The notes beneath the pieces are model-generated. The model was given only the letters and a program-made list of their open reading frames with translations. It was not told the origin of the DNA and did not search any database. Positions 33,718-41,418 of a DNA stretch of 64,000 nt are shown one piece after another (position 1 is the first letter of the stretch; the number at the start of each line of letters is the position of its first letter). The DNA lies in contig CANREH010000001.1 in NCBI GenBank assembly GCA_947629585.1, positions 1-64,000 of the forward strand, read 5' to 3'. Origin of the DNA: an uncultured Lachnospiraceae bacterium (GTDB taxonomy: Bacteria; Bacillota; Clostridia; Lachnospirales; Lachnospiraceae). A program made the translations under genes and the position numbers.

Positions 33718-35088
33718 TCATCCCTTATCCGCCAAAAACGTCTGCGGCATTCCCCTCATCTCAATGGCAGGCGCACCGCTGCCTTCAATATAATCCTTAG
33801 TAATTACAACCCTGCCGATGTTTTCATCCTTTGGAATTTCATACATAATATCTAACATAAACTCCTCTAAAAGAGCACGCAGGGCACGCGCACCTGTTTT
33901 CTTCTCTATCGCCTTTTCTGCAATCACTTCCAATGCCTCTTCTGCAAACTGCAGATCCACGGCATCGTAAGATAACAGCTTCTGATATTGCTTAATAATC
34001 GCATTCTTGGGTTCTTTTAGCACCCTGACAAGCATTTCTTTATTTAATTCCTCCAGCGCAAAGATAATAGGAAGCCTTCCCAAAAACTCCGGAATCATGC
34101 CGAATTCCCGCAAATCCTCCGACGTCACTTTGCTCAGGATATTATAATCTTTGTCATATTTATCCTTCAAATCACTGTAAAATCCCATCGAAGAATGCTT
34201 ATTTAACCTTGCCTTAATCACGTCCTCCAAATCCGGGAATGCGCCGCCGCAGATAAACAAAATATTGCTGGTATTGACCGTCTGCATCGGCACCATAGCG
34301 TTCTTGCTTGTTGCGCCGACCGGAACTTCTACATCCGCCCCTTCCAGCAGCTTTAACAAGCCCTGCTGCACGGACTCTCCGCTGACATCCCGGCTGTGGG
34401 CATTGCGCTTTTTGGCTATCTTATCAATCTCGTCAATAAAGATAATGCCATGTTCCGCCTTCTCTACATCGTTCCCTGCCGCCATCAAAAGCTTGGACAG
34501 GACAGACTCCACGTCATCCCCGATATATCCGGCCTCGGTCAGGGAGGTGGCGTCCGTAATCGCAAGCGGCACCTGCAAAAGCTCGGCAAGCGTTTTGACC
34601 AGATAAGTCTTTCCGCTTCCTGTCGGCCCAATCATCAGCATATTGGACTTTTCAATAACGACGCCGTCGTCCTCCGCCTGCATGGAAACCCGCTTATAGT
34701 GGTTATACACAGCCACGGAAATTACTTTTTTCGCATGTTCCTGGCCGATGACATGCTCATCTAGCTGCGCTTTGATGATATGCGGCACCGGCATATGGTT
34801 GATATCTAACTCCGGCTGCTTTTTCTTTTTCGGCTGTTTCTCCTTCTTTGGCTTTGCCTGTTCCTGCGCAGGCATACCGCCCATAAAAGAAAACATATTC
34901 GGCATACCGCCCGACAGATCCATATAAGGGAAGCTGCCCTGGTTCATCGTGTCGAACGTCTTCTGCATACAATCCTGGCAGATACAGATATTATTCGGAA
35001 TACGGATCATCTTCCCTGCTTTGCTCTCAGGACGCCTGCAGATATAACAGACCGCCTCCTGATGTTTCTTATCTTCATAATCGCTCAT
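33718..35088 (-). CDS. clpX: ClpX-type AAA+ unfoldase, likely paralogue
   Basis: 456 residues. N-terminal zinc domain (C14, C17, C37, C40), Walker A GPTGSGKT (154-161), Walker B IIFIDEID, pore loop GYIG (187-190), sensor/arginine-finger region FLGRLPII, and C-terminal KTGARALRALLEE. Between zinc domain and AAA+ core is an extra Met/Gly-rich then Lys-rich linker (about 50-92). The ClpP-docking IGF loop reads MGFY (301-304). Canonical clpX is usually beside clpP and tig, absent here, so this is probably a second copy. It lies 21 nt downstream of an HtrA gene. Confidence 0.88.
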   Translation of the reverse strand: MSDYEDKKHQEAVCYICRRPESKAGKMIRIPNNICICQDCMQKTFDTMNQGSFPYMDLSGGMPNMFSFMGGMPAQEQAKPKKEKQPKKKKQPELDINHMPVPHIIKAQLDEHVIGQEHAKKVISVAVYNHYKRVSMQAEDDGVVIEKSNMLMIGPTGSGKTYLVKTLAELLQVPLAITDATSLTEAGYIGDDVESVLSKLLMAAGNDVEKAEHGIIFIDEIDKIAKKRNAHSRDVSGESVQQGLLKLLEGADVEVPVGATSKNAMVPMQTVNTSNILFICGGAFPDLEDVIKARLNKHSSMGFYSDLKDKYDKDYNILSKVTSEDLREFGMIPEFLGRLPIIFALEELNKEMLVRVLKEPKNAIIKQYQKLLSYDAVDLQFAEEALEVIAEKAIEKKTGARALRALLEEFMLDIMYEIPKDENIGRVVITKDYIEGSGAPAIEMRGMPQTFLADKG

Positions 35089-35109
35089 AATTTTCCTTTC
35101 TATCCACGT

Positions 35110-36942
35110 CTAATTGAAGAAATCATTGAAAAAATCATAAAAATCTTCCATTCCGTTCTCTCCGCTGCCGTAGCTGCCGCCATCACCGCCAAAGGTATCT
35201 CCGGAATTTCCGCCGTCAGAATTTCCTCCGTTATTTCCCGGCTGCTCCGGGGTATCTGTACTCTTTTCAGAGTCGTCCGGAAGCCCTTCAATCGTAGAAG
35301 CCCCTTTCAACTTTGCCTTAATTTCCATCTCTTTATATTTGCCATTGTGGCTTCTCTGGATGGTCAGGGTAATCTCCGTGCCAATCCGATAGCTGTGTAC
35401 CTTCTCCACCAGCGCTTCCTTCGAGGTAATTTCCATGCCGTTGAGCGCAGTAATGATATCCCCTACCTGGATGCCTGCCTCTTTGGCAGCCCCGTCGTCA
35501 GAAACCTCCGAAACATACACGCCGACCGGAATGCCATATACCGTGGCATCGGATGTGACATCCAGACAGCTTACTCCTAAATAGCCCTGTTCCTCTTCTG
35601 TCAAAACCTCCCGTTTCATTAACTCGTCCAGAATCGGCGTCGCGCGTGAAATCGGAATTGCAAACCCCATGCCCTCTACGGTACTGTCCGCATATTTAAT
35701 AGAAGGAATTCCGATCACCTGGCCATTTAAGTTAAGCAGGACGCCGCCGCTGTTGCCCGGATTGATCGCGGCATCCGTCTGTAAAAGAATCATCTTCTCA
35801 TTATCGTCAACTTCCACTTCCCGATCCTTAGCGCTGATATACCCGACGGTAAGGGACTGCCCGTATCCAAGCGCATTCCCAATCGCTATAACCATTTCCC
35901 CAAGCTTGACATCGTCGGAATTGCCCAATGATGCAATTTTAACAGCGTCTAACGTATCCTTTTTTAAACTGTCCTTCTTCACGGAAATCACCGCAAGATC
36001 GGCAGAAGAATCCGTTCCTTTGGTGGTTGCCTCCGCCTCTGTCTGATCGATAAAGGTAACTTTAATCTCGCTGGCTCCTTCCACCACATGGTTATTCGTA
36101 GCAAGGAACAGCTCCGTATCGCTTTCCCCGATAATAAAGCCGGAACCGCTTCCTGTTGCATCCTGGCTGTAATCCCTGCCAAAGTAATCGCTGTAGGTAT
36201 TTGTGACCGTACAGTCAATGGAAACTAAGGATTTCACGACTTCTTCTGCAATCTCCGAAACAATCGTGGAGGAATCATAATTGCCGACAGGCGTCTTTTC
36301 GATAGTCTGGCTCTGGGAAGGGGTACTGCCGCTTTCCTCCTGCTCTTCTGAGGAAACCTCATCATCAGGAAGTGTCAATCCCTGGTTATCGTCCTGCTGC
36401 TGTTGCTGTCCCTGGTCGGCAGCATCCCTCTGCATATTGCCAATCAGCGCATCCGCTCCCCGGAAAGCAACCGCCGCCACAATCCCGAGCACTACTGCGC
36501 ACCCTGCAATAACAGCAACCTTTTTTGCCGTTCCGCCGGATTTTCCCGGTTCTCCCCTTCTGCCGTCTCCGTATTGCATGTTATGATTCTCCTGATACTC
36601 ATTATGGAATCCCTGCTGATCCTGATAGGCATTATATCCATAATCCGGCGCTTTATAAGGAGGCGTGCCGGAGGAATACGGGTTCTGGTTCTGATTCTGG
36701 CTTTGACTCTGATAAGAACCGCTTTCCTGATGATACGGCTGCTCATTCATCCGGCTTTCCTGATGATATGGCTGCTCATTCATCTGGTTTTCCTGATGAT
36801 ATGGCTGTTCGTGCATCTGGCTTTCCCTGTTATAGTCGCTGCCGCTCGGGACGTTCCCCGTCTCAGCCCCTGCTCCGTCAGAGCTGCCCTGCTCCGGCTG
36901 GTTTATTTCCTTCTCTTCTTTATTTTCAAATTCATTTTCCAT
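35110..36942 (-). CDS. Membrane-anchored HtrA/DegP-like serine protease
   Basis: About 610 residues. A cytoplasmic N-terminal stretch of ~150 residues rich in Gln, Asn, Tyr and Pro includes three 11-residue repeats. One helix (VAVIAGCAVVLGIVAAVAF) follows, then a S1C protease with His (NNHVVEG), Asp (SADLAVI) and Ser (NPGNSGGVLL), one PDZ domain (~455-550) and a Gly-rich acidic tail. It should degrade or chaperone misfolded surface proteins outside the membrane. Start: ATG 36942 lies 11 nt after AGAGGA; ATG 36966 in the same frame has no clear site. It heads an operon with clpX. Confidence 0.88.
   Translation of the reverse strand: MENEFENKEEKEINQPEQGSSDGAGAETGNVPSGSDYNRESQMHEQPYHQENQMNEQPYHQESRMNEQPYHQESGSYQSQSQNQNQNPYSSGTPPYKAPDYGYNAYQDQQGFHNEYQENHNMQYGDGRRGEPGKSGGTAKKVAVIAGCAVVLGIVAAVAFRGADALIGNMQRDAADQGQQQQQDDNQGLTLPDDEVSSEEQEESGSTPSQSQTIEKTPVGNYDSSTIVSEIAEEVVKSLVSIDCTVTNTYSDYFGRDYSQDATGSGSGFIIGESDTELFLATNNHVVEGASEIKVTFIDQTEAEATTKGTDSSADLAVISVKKDSLKKDTLDAVKIASLGNSDDVKLGEMVIAIGNALGYGQSLTVGYISAKDREVEVDDNEKMILLQTDAAINPGNSGGVLLNLNGQVIGIPSIKYADSTVEGMGFAIPISRATPILDELMKREVLTEEEQGYLGVSCLDVTSDATVYGIPVGVYVSEVSDDGAAKEAGIQVGDIITALNGMEITSKEALVEKVHSYRIGTEITLTIQRSHNGKYKEMEIKAKLKGASTIEGLPDDSEKSTDTPEQPGNNGGNSDGGNSGDTFGGDGGSYGSGENGMEDFYDFFNDFFN
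36718..36816 (-). repeat. three 33-bp tandem repeats inside the HtrA gene
   Basis: Three near-identical units encode EQPYHQE plus four variable residues each (core pattern M-N/H-EQPYHQE). They lie in the cytoplasmic tail and may vary in number between strains. Confidence 0.8.
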
Positions 36943-37066
36943 AGCCGTACTTATCCTCTCTTCCATCTCTCAAATTGTGCTGACAACTGCCTGTAAGTTT
37001 TCCCTATACTCTATCATGAATTTGTGTCCTGTCTGTGAAACGAATCTGTCCACAAAACCAAACCTT

Positions 37067-37255
37067 TTCTATTAGTAACAGTTCAGCCATCAGCTCGATT
37101 TGGCTGCTCTGCAGCCTGTTTCGCCGCTAAAGCGGCTAAAATCTCGCTTCTGGCAGAACGCCATATGTCAAAAATAGGGAAATTGCCCCTTTCGAGTAAA
37201 CTCGACGGTTCCATTTTCCTATTTTTGCCGCATGGCTGAACTGTTACTTCTATTA
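37067..37255. mobile_element. 173-bp MITE with 16-bp terminal inverted repeats and 8-bp target duplication
   Basis: The element is 37075-37247. Ends are perfect inverted repeats GTAACAGTTCAGCCAT (37075-37090) and ATGGCTGAACTGTTAC (37232-37247). The flanking 8 bp, TTCTATTA, occur directly repeated at 37067-37074 and 37248-37255, a textbook target site duplication. Inside are further short palindromes (CAAAAATAGG with CCTATTTTTG, CGAGTAAACTCG). There is no coding capacity, so movement would need a transposase elsewhere. It lies between the htrA promoter region and the sugar transferase promoter. Confidence 0.8.
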
Positions 37256-37299
37256 TACTCTCTTTTTCCTTAATTTGCAAACTTTTCACAATTTTTTAC

Positions 37300-37328
37300 T
37301 TGCAGGAGCGGAAAGGTTTTTGTATAGT
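37300..37328 (+). promoter_or_regulatory. sigma-A promoter of the sugar transferase gene
   Basis: -35 TTGCAG (37300-37305), 17-nt spacer, -10 TATAGT (37323-37328), ending 53 nt before the start. Confidence 0.65.
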
Positions 37329-37381
37329 ATGATATGTCATGTTATATGCTATACCTGATTAAAAAAACAAAAGGAGCCGTT

Positions 37382-38800
37382 ATGATAAAATCAAACCAGA
37401 AAATTTTGAATATCATCCATGTCATTTTAGATGGTATTTTGATCTTTGTTTCTTTCAGCCTTGCTTATTATTTCCGCTTTCTGTGTCCGCTTACTACCAG
37501 CATTATCCCGCCAAAAGGGGCATACCGCCTGGAACTTACCTGGTATTTTCCGAGGATGTTCTGGCTGCTTCCTATCTATCTGCTTATTTACTATGCCTGC
37601 AATTTATACAGTCCCAAGCGTTTCCACAGCCGCAGGGTAGAACTTCTGGATCTGTGCCGTGCCAATGTCTTCGGCATTGCCGCCTTTACTTTATACACCA
37701 CCTTCCGGCAGATCCCGGATATTTCCCGCTGGCTGATTATCTACTTTTTTACCATCAATCTTACCTTAAGCTTCTTATTCCGCCGTATCCTTGTAATGGT
37801 TCTCCGGCACTTCCGGAAAAAGGGCTATAATCTAAAACATATCGTTATTGTCGGTTACAGCCGCGCAGCAGAGGGCTATATTGACCGTATCCTCAGAAGG
37901 CCGGAATGGGGCTACCAGATCCACGGGATTCTGGACGATAATAAACCTGCCGGGGAAACCTACCGCGATATCAAAGTCTTAGGGAAAATTGACAATCTGT
38001 TTAAAATTCTTCCCAAAAATAAACTGGATGAAATTATCATTACCTTAAGCATTAATGAATATTATAAATTAGAACATATCGTGACATTCTGCGAGAAATC
38101 CGGGGTCCATACAAAATTTGTCCCTGACTACAATAACCTGATACCGACTACTCCGCTGATTGAAGACTTTAACGGCCTGCCGGTTATCAATATCCGTCAC
38201 GTGCCGCTCTCCAGCCCTGTCAATAAGTTCGTAAAACGCTCTATGGATCTCTGCGGAGGGGCGCTTGCACTCCTCATCGCAGCTATCCCAATGCTGATCG
38301 TAGCCATTGTCATCAAAGCCACCTCGAAAGGTCCTCTGATCTATTCTCAGGTGCGTATCGGTCTTCACAACCGGGAGTTTAAAATGTATAAATTCCGATC
38401 GATGAAGGTTCAGGAAGAAAACGCCGAGAAAAAGGCATGGACAGTCAAAGACGATCCCAGAGTGACGCCGATTGGAAAATTCATCCGAAAAACCAGTATT
38501 GACGAGCTTCCCCAGCTATTTAACGTATTAAAAGGCGATATGAGCCTCGTGGGGCCAAGACCGGAACGCCCGTTTTTCGTAGAACAGTTCAAAGAAGAAA
38601 TTCCCCGCTATATGATTAAACATCAGGTGCGCCCCGGCATGACCGGGTGGGCGCAGGTCAACGGCTACCGGGGAGACACCTCGATCCCGAAACGAATCGA
38701 GCATGACCTTTATTATATTGAGAACTGGACGGTCGGGCTGGATATCAAAATCCTGTTCCTGACGGTATTCAAAGGATTCATCAATCCCAATGCCTACTAA
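37382..38800 (+). CDS. Polyprenyl-phosphate sugar-1-phosphate transferase (WbaP/EpsE-like)
   Basis: 472 residues from ATG 37382, which has AAAGGAG 5-6 nt upstream; an in-frame ATG at 37334 lacks one. Four N-terminal helices, a central CoA-binding-like Rossmann segment (HIVIVGYSRAAEGYI), a fifth helix (LALLIAAIPMLIVAIVI) and the catalytic C-terminal domain with KFRSMKV, RKTSIDELPQLFNVLKGDMS and LVGPRPERP. It starts assembly of exopolysaccharide or glycan by moving a sugar phosphate onto undecaprenyl phosphate. The rest of the pathway is not adjacent. Confidence 0.92.
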   Translation: MIKSNQKILNIIHVILDGILIFVSFSLAYYFRFLCPLTTSIIPPKGAYRLELTWYFPRMFWLLPIYLLIYYACNLYSPKRFHSRRVELLDLCRANVFGIAAFTLYTTFRQIPDISRWLIIYFFTINLTLSFLFRRILVMVLRHFRKKGYNLKHIVIVGYSRAAEGYIDRILRRPEWGYQIHGILDDNKPAGETYRDIKVLGKIDNLFKILPKNKLDEIIITLSINEYYKLEHIVTFCEKSGVHTKFVPDYNNLIPTTPLIEDFNGLPVINIRHVPLSSPVNKFVKRSMDLCGGALALLIAAIPMLIVAIVIKATSKGPLIYSQVRIGLHNREFKMYKFRSMKVQEENAEKKAWTVKDDPRVTPIGKFIRKTSIDELPQLFNVLKGDMSLVGPRPERPFFVEQFKEEIPRYMIKHQVRPGMTGWAQVNGYRGDTSIPKRIEHDLYYIENWTVGLDIKILFLTVFKGFINPNAY

Positions 38801-38846
38801 ACCATCGCTGTCGAAAATCCTTTGCAAAATCTGATATTGATTTCGC

Positions 38847-38875
38847 TTGCAAACAGGAGGGAATCGGGGTATAAT
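38847..38875 (+). promoter_or_regulatory. sigma-A promoter of parE
   Basis: -35 TTGCAA (38847-38852), 17-nt spacer, -10 TATAAT (38870-38875), about 115 nt before the parE start. Confidence 0.7.
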
Positions 38876-38990
38876 GATATTAGAACATATGTTCGTGTAT
38901 AAGTCAAGCCCTATTTTAAATTTTTTCTGCAGTTAATCTTTTACTATACTGCTTTTCAACAGTCACAATAAATTAAGTAAGGAGATTTTT

Positions 38991-40952
38991 ATGGAACAGT
39001 ATAATGGAAGCCAAATCGTTGTTTTAGAAGGACTGGAAGCGGTCAGGAAGCGGCCGGGCATGTATATCGGGAGCACCGGGCAGCGCGGGCTTCACCATCT
39101 GATTTGGGAAATTCTTGACAACAGCATTGACGAGCACCTTGCCGGTTTCTGCACGGAAATCCAGATCACGCTTAAAAAAGACGGAGGCATTACGATACAG
39201 GACAACGGCAGGGGCGTCCCTGTGGACATGCACCCGGCAAAGCATATTCCGACCGTCCGTGTCGTCTATACGATTCTCCATGCCGGAGGCAAGTTCGGCG
39301 CAGGCGCTTATAAGGTATCCGGCGGCCTGCACGGTGTCGGCGCCTCCGTCGTCAACGCCCTCTCCAAAAGCATGATTGTAGAAATCCGGCGCGGCGGCAA
39401 AATCTACCGGGACGAATACGAAGAGGGCGGCAAACCTGTCCTGTCCCTCGATAAAGACGGGCTTCTGCCTTCTGTTGGGAACTGCCGGAAAAATGATACG
39501 GGAACGAAAGTCACCTTCTACCCTGACGACAGTATCTTTGAAACGGTAGAGTTTAAGGCAGATACCATTAAAAAGAAGCTGAAGGAAATCGCCTATCTGA
39601 ATAAAAATTTAAAAATCACCTTCCATGACCAGAAAACAGGAGAAACTTCCGTTTACCAGGAAGAATACGGCATCCAGAGCTTTATCCGCTACCTCAACCG
39701 GGAAGCGGATGTCCTTCATGAAGAACCCATTTACATCGAAGGCGTTTCCGGTGAAATTGAGGTGGAAATCGCTTTTCAGTATACTGCCGCCTTTTCCGAG
39801 CAAATTAACGCCTACTGCAACCGCATTAATGTCGTGGACGGCGGAACGCTTGTCACCGGATTTAAGACTGCGCTTACCCGCGTTATGAACCAGTATGCAA
39901 GGGAGCTTGGCGTCTTAAAAGAAAAGGACGAGAACTTTGACGGCAAAGACATCCGCAACGGCCTTGTCGCCATCATTTCCATCAAGCACCCGGATCCGCA
40001 GTTTGAAGGCCAGACCAAGACCAAGCTCGGCAACACCGACGCCAAAAGCGCGGTTGACGAAGTATTCAGCACGCAGGTACAGCGTTACTTTGATAAGAAT
40101 GTTGAAGTGCTTAAAAAGATCCTGGAAAATTCCGCCAAGTCCTACCGCGCCAGGAAAGCCGGGGACAAGGCAAGGACCGCGGCCTTAAAACAGCTCGCTG
40201 ATGTCGATACCAGAAGCAAGCTGGCAAGCTGCTCTTCCAAGAACCCTTCCGAATGTGAAGTTTATATTGTGGAGGGAGATTCCGCAGGCGGCACGGTAAA
40301 GACCGCCAGGAACCGCAAGACGCAGGCTGTCCTTCCGCTGCGCGGAAAGATCTTAAATGTGGAAAAAGCAACGCTGGAAAAGATCCTGTTAAATAATGAA
40401 ATTAAATCCATGATCGCCTCCTTTGGCTGCGGCATCGGGGAAGAGTTTGATATCAGCAAGCTCCGCTATGACAAAATTATCATCTTAACCGATGCCGACG
40501 TGGACGGCGCCCATATCAGCACCCTGCTGCTTACCTTTTTCTACCGCTTTATGCCGGAGCTTATTATGGAAGGAAAAGTATACCGCGGACTCCCGCCGCT
40601 TTACAAAGTAGAATATGAAACTTCCGAACAAACCGAAGGCACTGCCTCCAAGACAAAAAAAAGAACGAAAAAACGTTTAAGCAAATATCTGTTTGATGAT
40701 TTTGAGCTGGAGCAGTTCCGCAAAACAGGCAATAAAATCCTTAATTTACAGCGCTACAAGGGCCTGGGGGAAATGGACGCCGAACAGCTCTGGGAGACAA
40801 CCCTCGATCCGGAATCCCGAATCCTGGCAAAAGTATCCATTTCCGATACCGTTGAGGCGGATGAAATCACCTCCTTACTGATGAGCAGCAACGTACCGCC
40901 CCGCCGGGAATTTATCATGTCAGAAGGCAAGTATGCGAATATAGATTTATAA
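38991..40952 (+). CDS. parE: Topoisomerase IV subunit B (GyrB/ParE family)
   Basis: 653 residues. GHKL ATPase with EILDNSIDEH, DNGRGVPVD and GLHGVGASVVNAL; transducer; TOPRIM with VYIVEGDSAGG and DADVDGAHI; C-terminal QRYKGLGEMDAEQLWET. With the ParC-like subunit it passes DNA duplexes through a double-strand break using ATP. I prefer parE over gyrB because gyrBA normally lies near dnaA and the paired A subunit lacks a clear GyrA box. An AAGGAG site precedes the ATG. Confidence 0.85.
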   Translation: MEQYNGSQIVVLEGLEAVRKRPGMYIGSTGQRGLHHLIWEILDNSIDEHLAGFCTEIQITLKKDGGITIQDNGRGVPVDMHPAKHIPTVRVVYTILHAGGKFGAGAYKVSGGLHGVGASVVNALSKSMIVEIRRGGKIYRDEYEEGGKPVLSLDKDGLLPSVGNCRKNDTGTKVTFYPDDSIFETVEFKADTIKKKLKEIAYLNKNLKITFHDQKTGETSVYQEEYGIQSFIRYLNREADVLHEEPIYIEGVSGEIEVEIAFQYTAAFSEQINAYCNRINVVDGGTLVTGFKTALTRVMNQYARELGVLKEKDENFDGKDIRNGLVAIISIKHPDPQFEGQTKTKLGNTDAKSAVDEVFSTQVQRYFDKNVEVLKKILENSAKSYRARKAGDKARTAALKQLADVDTRSKLASCSSKNPSECEVYIVEGDSAGGTVKTARNRKTQAVLPLRGKILNVEKATLEKILLNNEIKSMIASFGCGIGEEFDISKLRYDKIIILTDADVDGAHISTLLLTFFYRFMPELIMEGKVYRGLPPLYKVEYETSEQTEGTASKTKKRTKKRLSKYLFDDFELEQFRKTGNKILNLQRYKGLGEMDAEQLWETTLDPESRILAKVSISDTVEADEITSLLMSSNVPPRREFIMSEGKYANIDL

Positions 40953-40981
40953 TTGACAAAAAACAAAGGTACTGATACAAT
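40953..40981 (+). promoter_or_regulatory. promoter of toxin-like module A
   Basis: -35 TTGACA (40953-40958) begins in the base right after the parE stop codon; 17-nt spacer; -10 TACAAT (40976-40981). The predicted 5' end of the RNA is a small hairpin GTCC-TTAC-GGAC (40988-40999). Confidence 0.75.
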
Positions 40982-41054
40982 AAAAATGTCCTTACGGACA
41001 GAAGCACTGCAAGCGGCAGGCGGTTGGCTAATCCCCGGAAAGGGGGTGAGGCAT

Positions 41055-41132
41055 ATGCGGATTACATTACATATTGGTAATTATACCATAACTATCAGTG
41101 TAAGAAGCAACAACCGCCACTCAGCCAAGTGA
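41055..41132 (+). CDS. 25-residue peptide of putative type I toxin-antitoxin module A
   Basis: ATG at 41055, TGA at 41130-41132. The peptide starts MRITLHIGNYTITISV and ends in a basic tail; it looks like a beta-hairpin, not a membrane helix. A GGGGGTGAGG site lies just upstream, partly locked by a CCCC/GGGG hairpin. The mRNA ends are complementary: 41000-41012 with 41183-41195 (13 bp perfect) and 41020-41029 with 41170-41179 (10 bp), followed by TTTTT. A consensus antisense promoter lies downstream. This is the architecture of type I toxins whose full-length mRNA is translationally closed. Toxicity is not shown by sequence. Confidence 0.6.
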   Translation: MRITLHIGNYTITISVRSNNRHSAK

Positions 41133-41199
41133 CGGTTGTTTAAATACATTTAAGCTAACCTGTATCAGAAGCTAACCGCATATTGCAGTGCTTCTTTTT
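41109..41199 (-). ncRNA. putative antisense antitoxin RNA A
   Basis: From the promoter at 41234-41206, transcription would start near 41199 and run leftward to a hairpin at 41140-41109 (AACAACCG/CGGTTGTT with inner CACT/AGTG). It is complementary to the 3' half of the toxin-like mRNA, including the last codons. Ends are estimates. Confidence 0.55.
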
Positions 41200-41205
41200 A
41201 TTGTT

Positions 41206-41234
41206 ATTATATGCGGAAACTTTTTAAATGTCAA
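41206..41234 (-). promoter_or_regulatory. perfect-consensus antisense promoter of module A
   Basis: Minus strand: -35 TTGACA (41234-41229), 17-nt spacer, -10 TATAAT (41211-41206). It faces back into parE and has no gene of its own, fitting a strong constitutive antitoxin RNA. Confidence 0.8.
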
Positions 41235-41241
41235 CTCTGAA

Positions 41242-41372
41242 CTGTTACTTTAAACAGCCACGCGGCCAGACATTTCTTTTGAAAAGTCCGGTATGAATTG
41301 ATAATTTTTCGCAATAAAAATTTCAGGATTTTCAAAAGAAACTGTCTGTGGCAGTGGCGTTCCTTTTAACAG
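41242..41372. repeat. large imperfect inverted repeat upstream of parC
   Basis: Core arms 41267-41285 and 41329-41348 pair over 19 of 20 positions (TTTCTTTTGAAAA with its complement, then CAGACA/TGTCTG). Weaker outer pairs GCCAC/GTGGC and CTGTTA/TAACAG extend it to 131 bp, and an inner AATTTTT/AAAAATT hairpin fills the loop. It could be a decayed mobile palindrome or a structured leader of parC. Unlike the 37-kb element it has no clear target duplication. Confidence 0.5.
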
Positions 41373-41418
41373 AATTTAAAAAATTAATTGCATTATTCCA
41401 AAAGGAGAATCAAACTTT

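Noticed and set aside
36718..36816. CRISPR-like repeats in the htrA region
   Set aside because: The units are adjacent in-frame 33-bp coding repeats without spacers.
41239..41249. TGAACTGTTAC resembling the end of the 37-kb MITE
   Set aside because: Only 11 of 16 end bases match, there is no partner end and no flanking duplication, so it is not called as a second copy.
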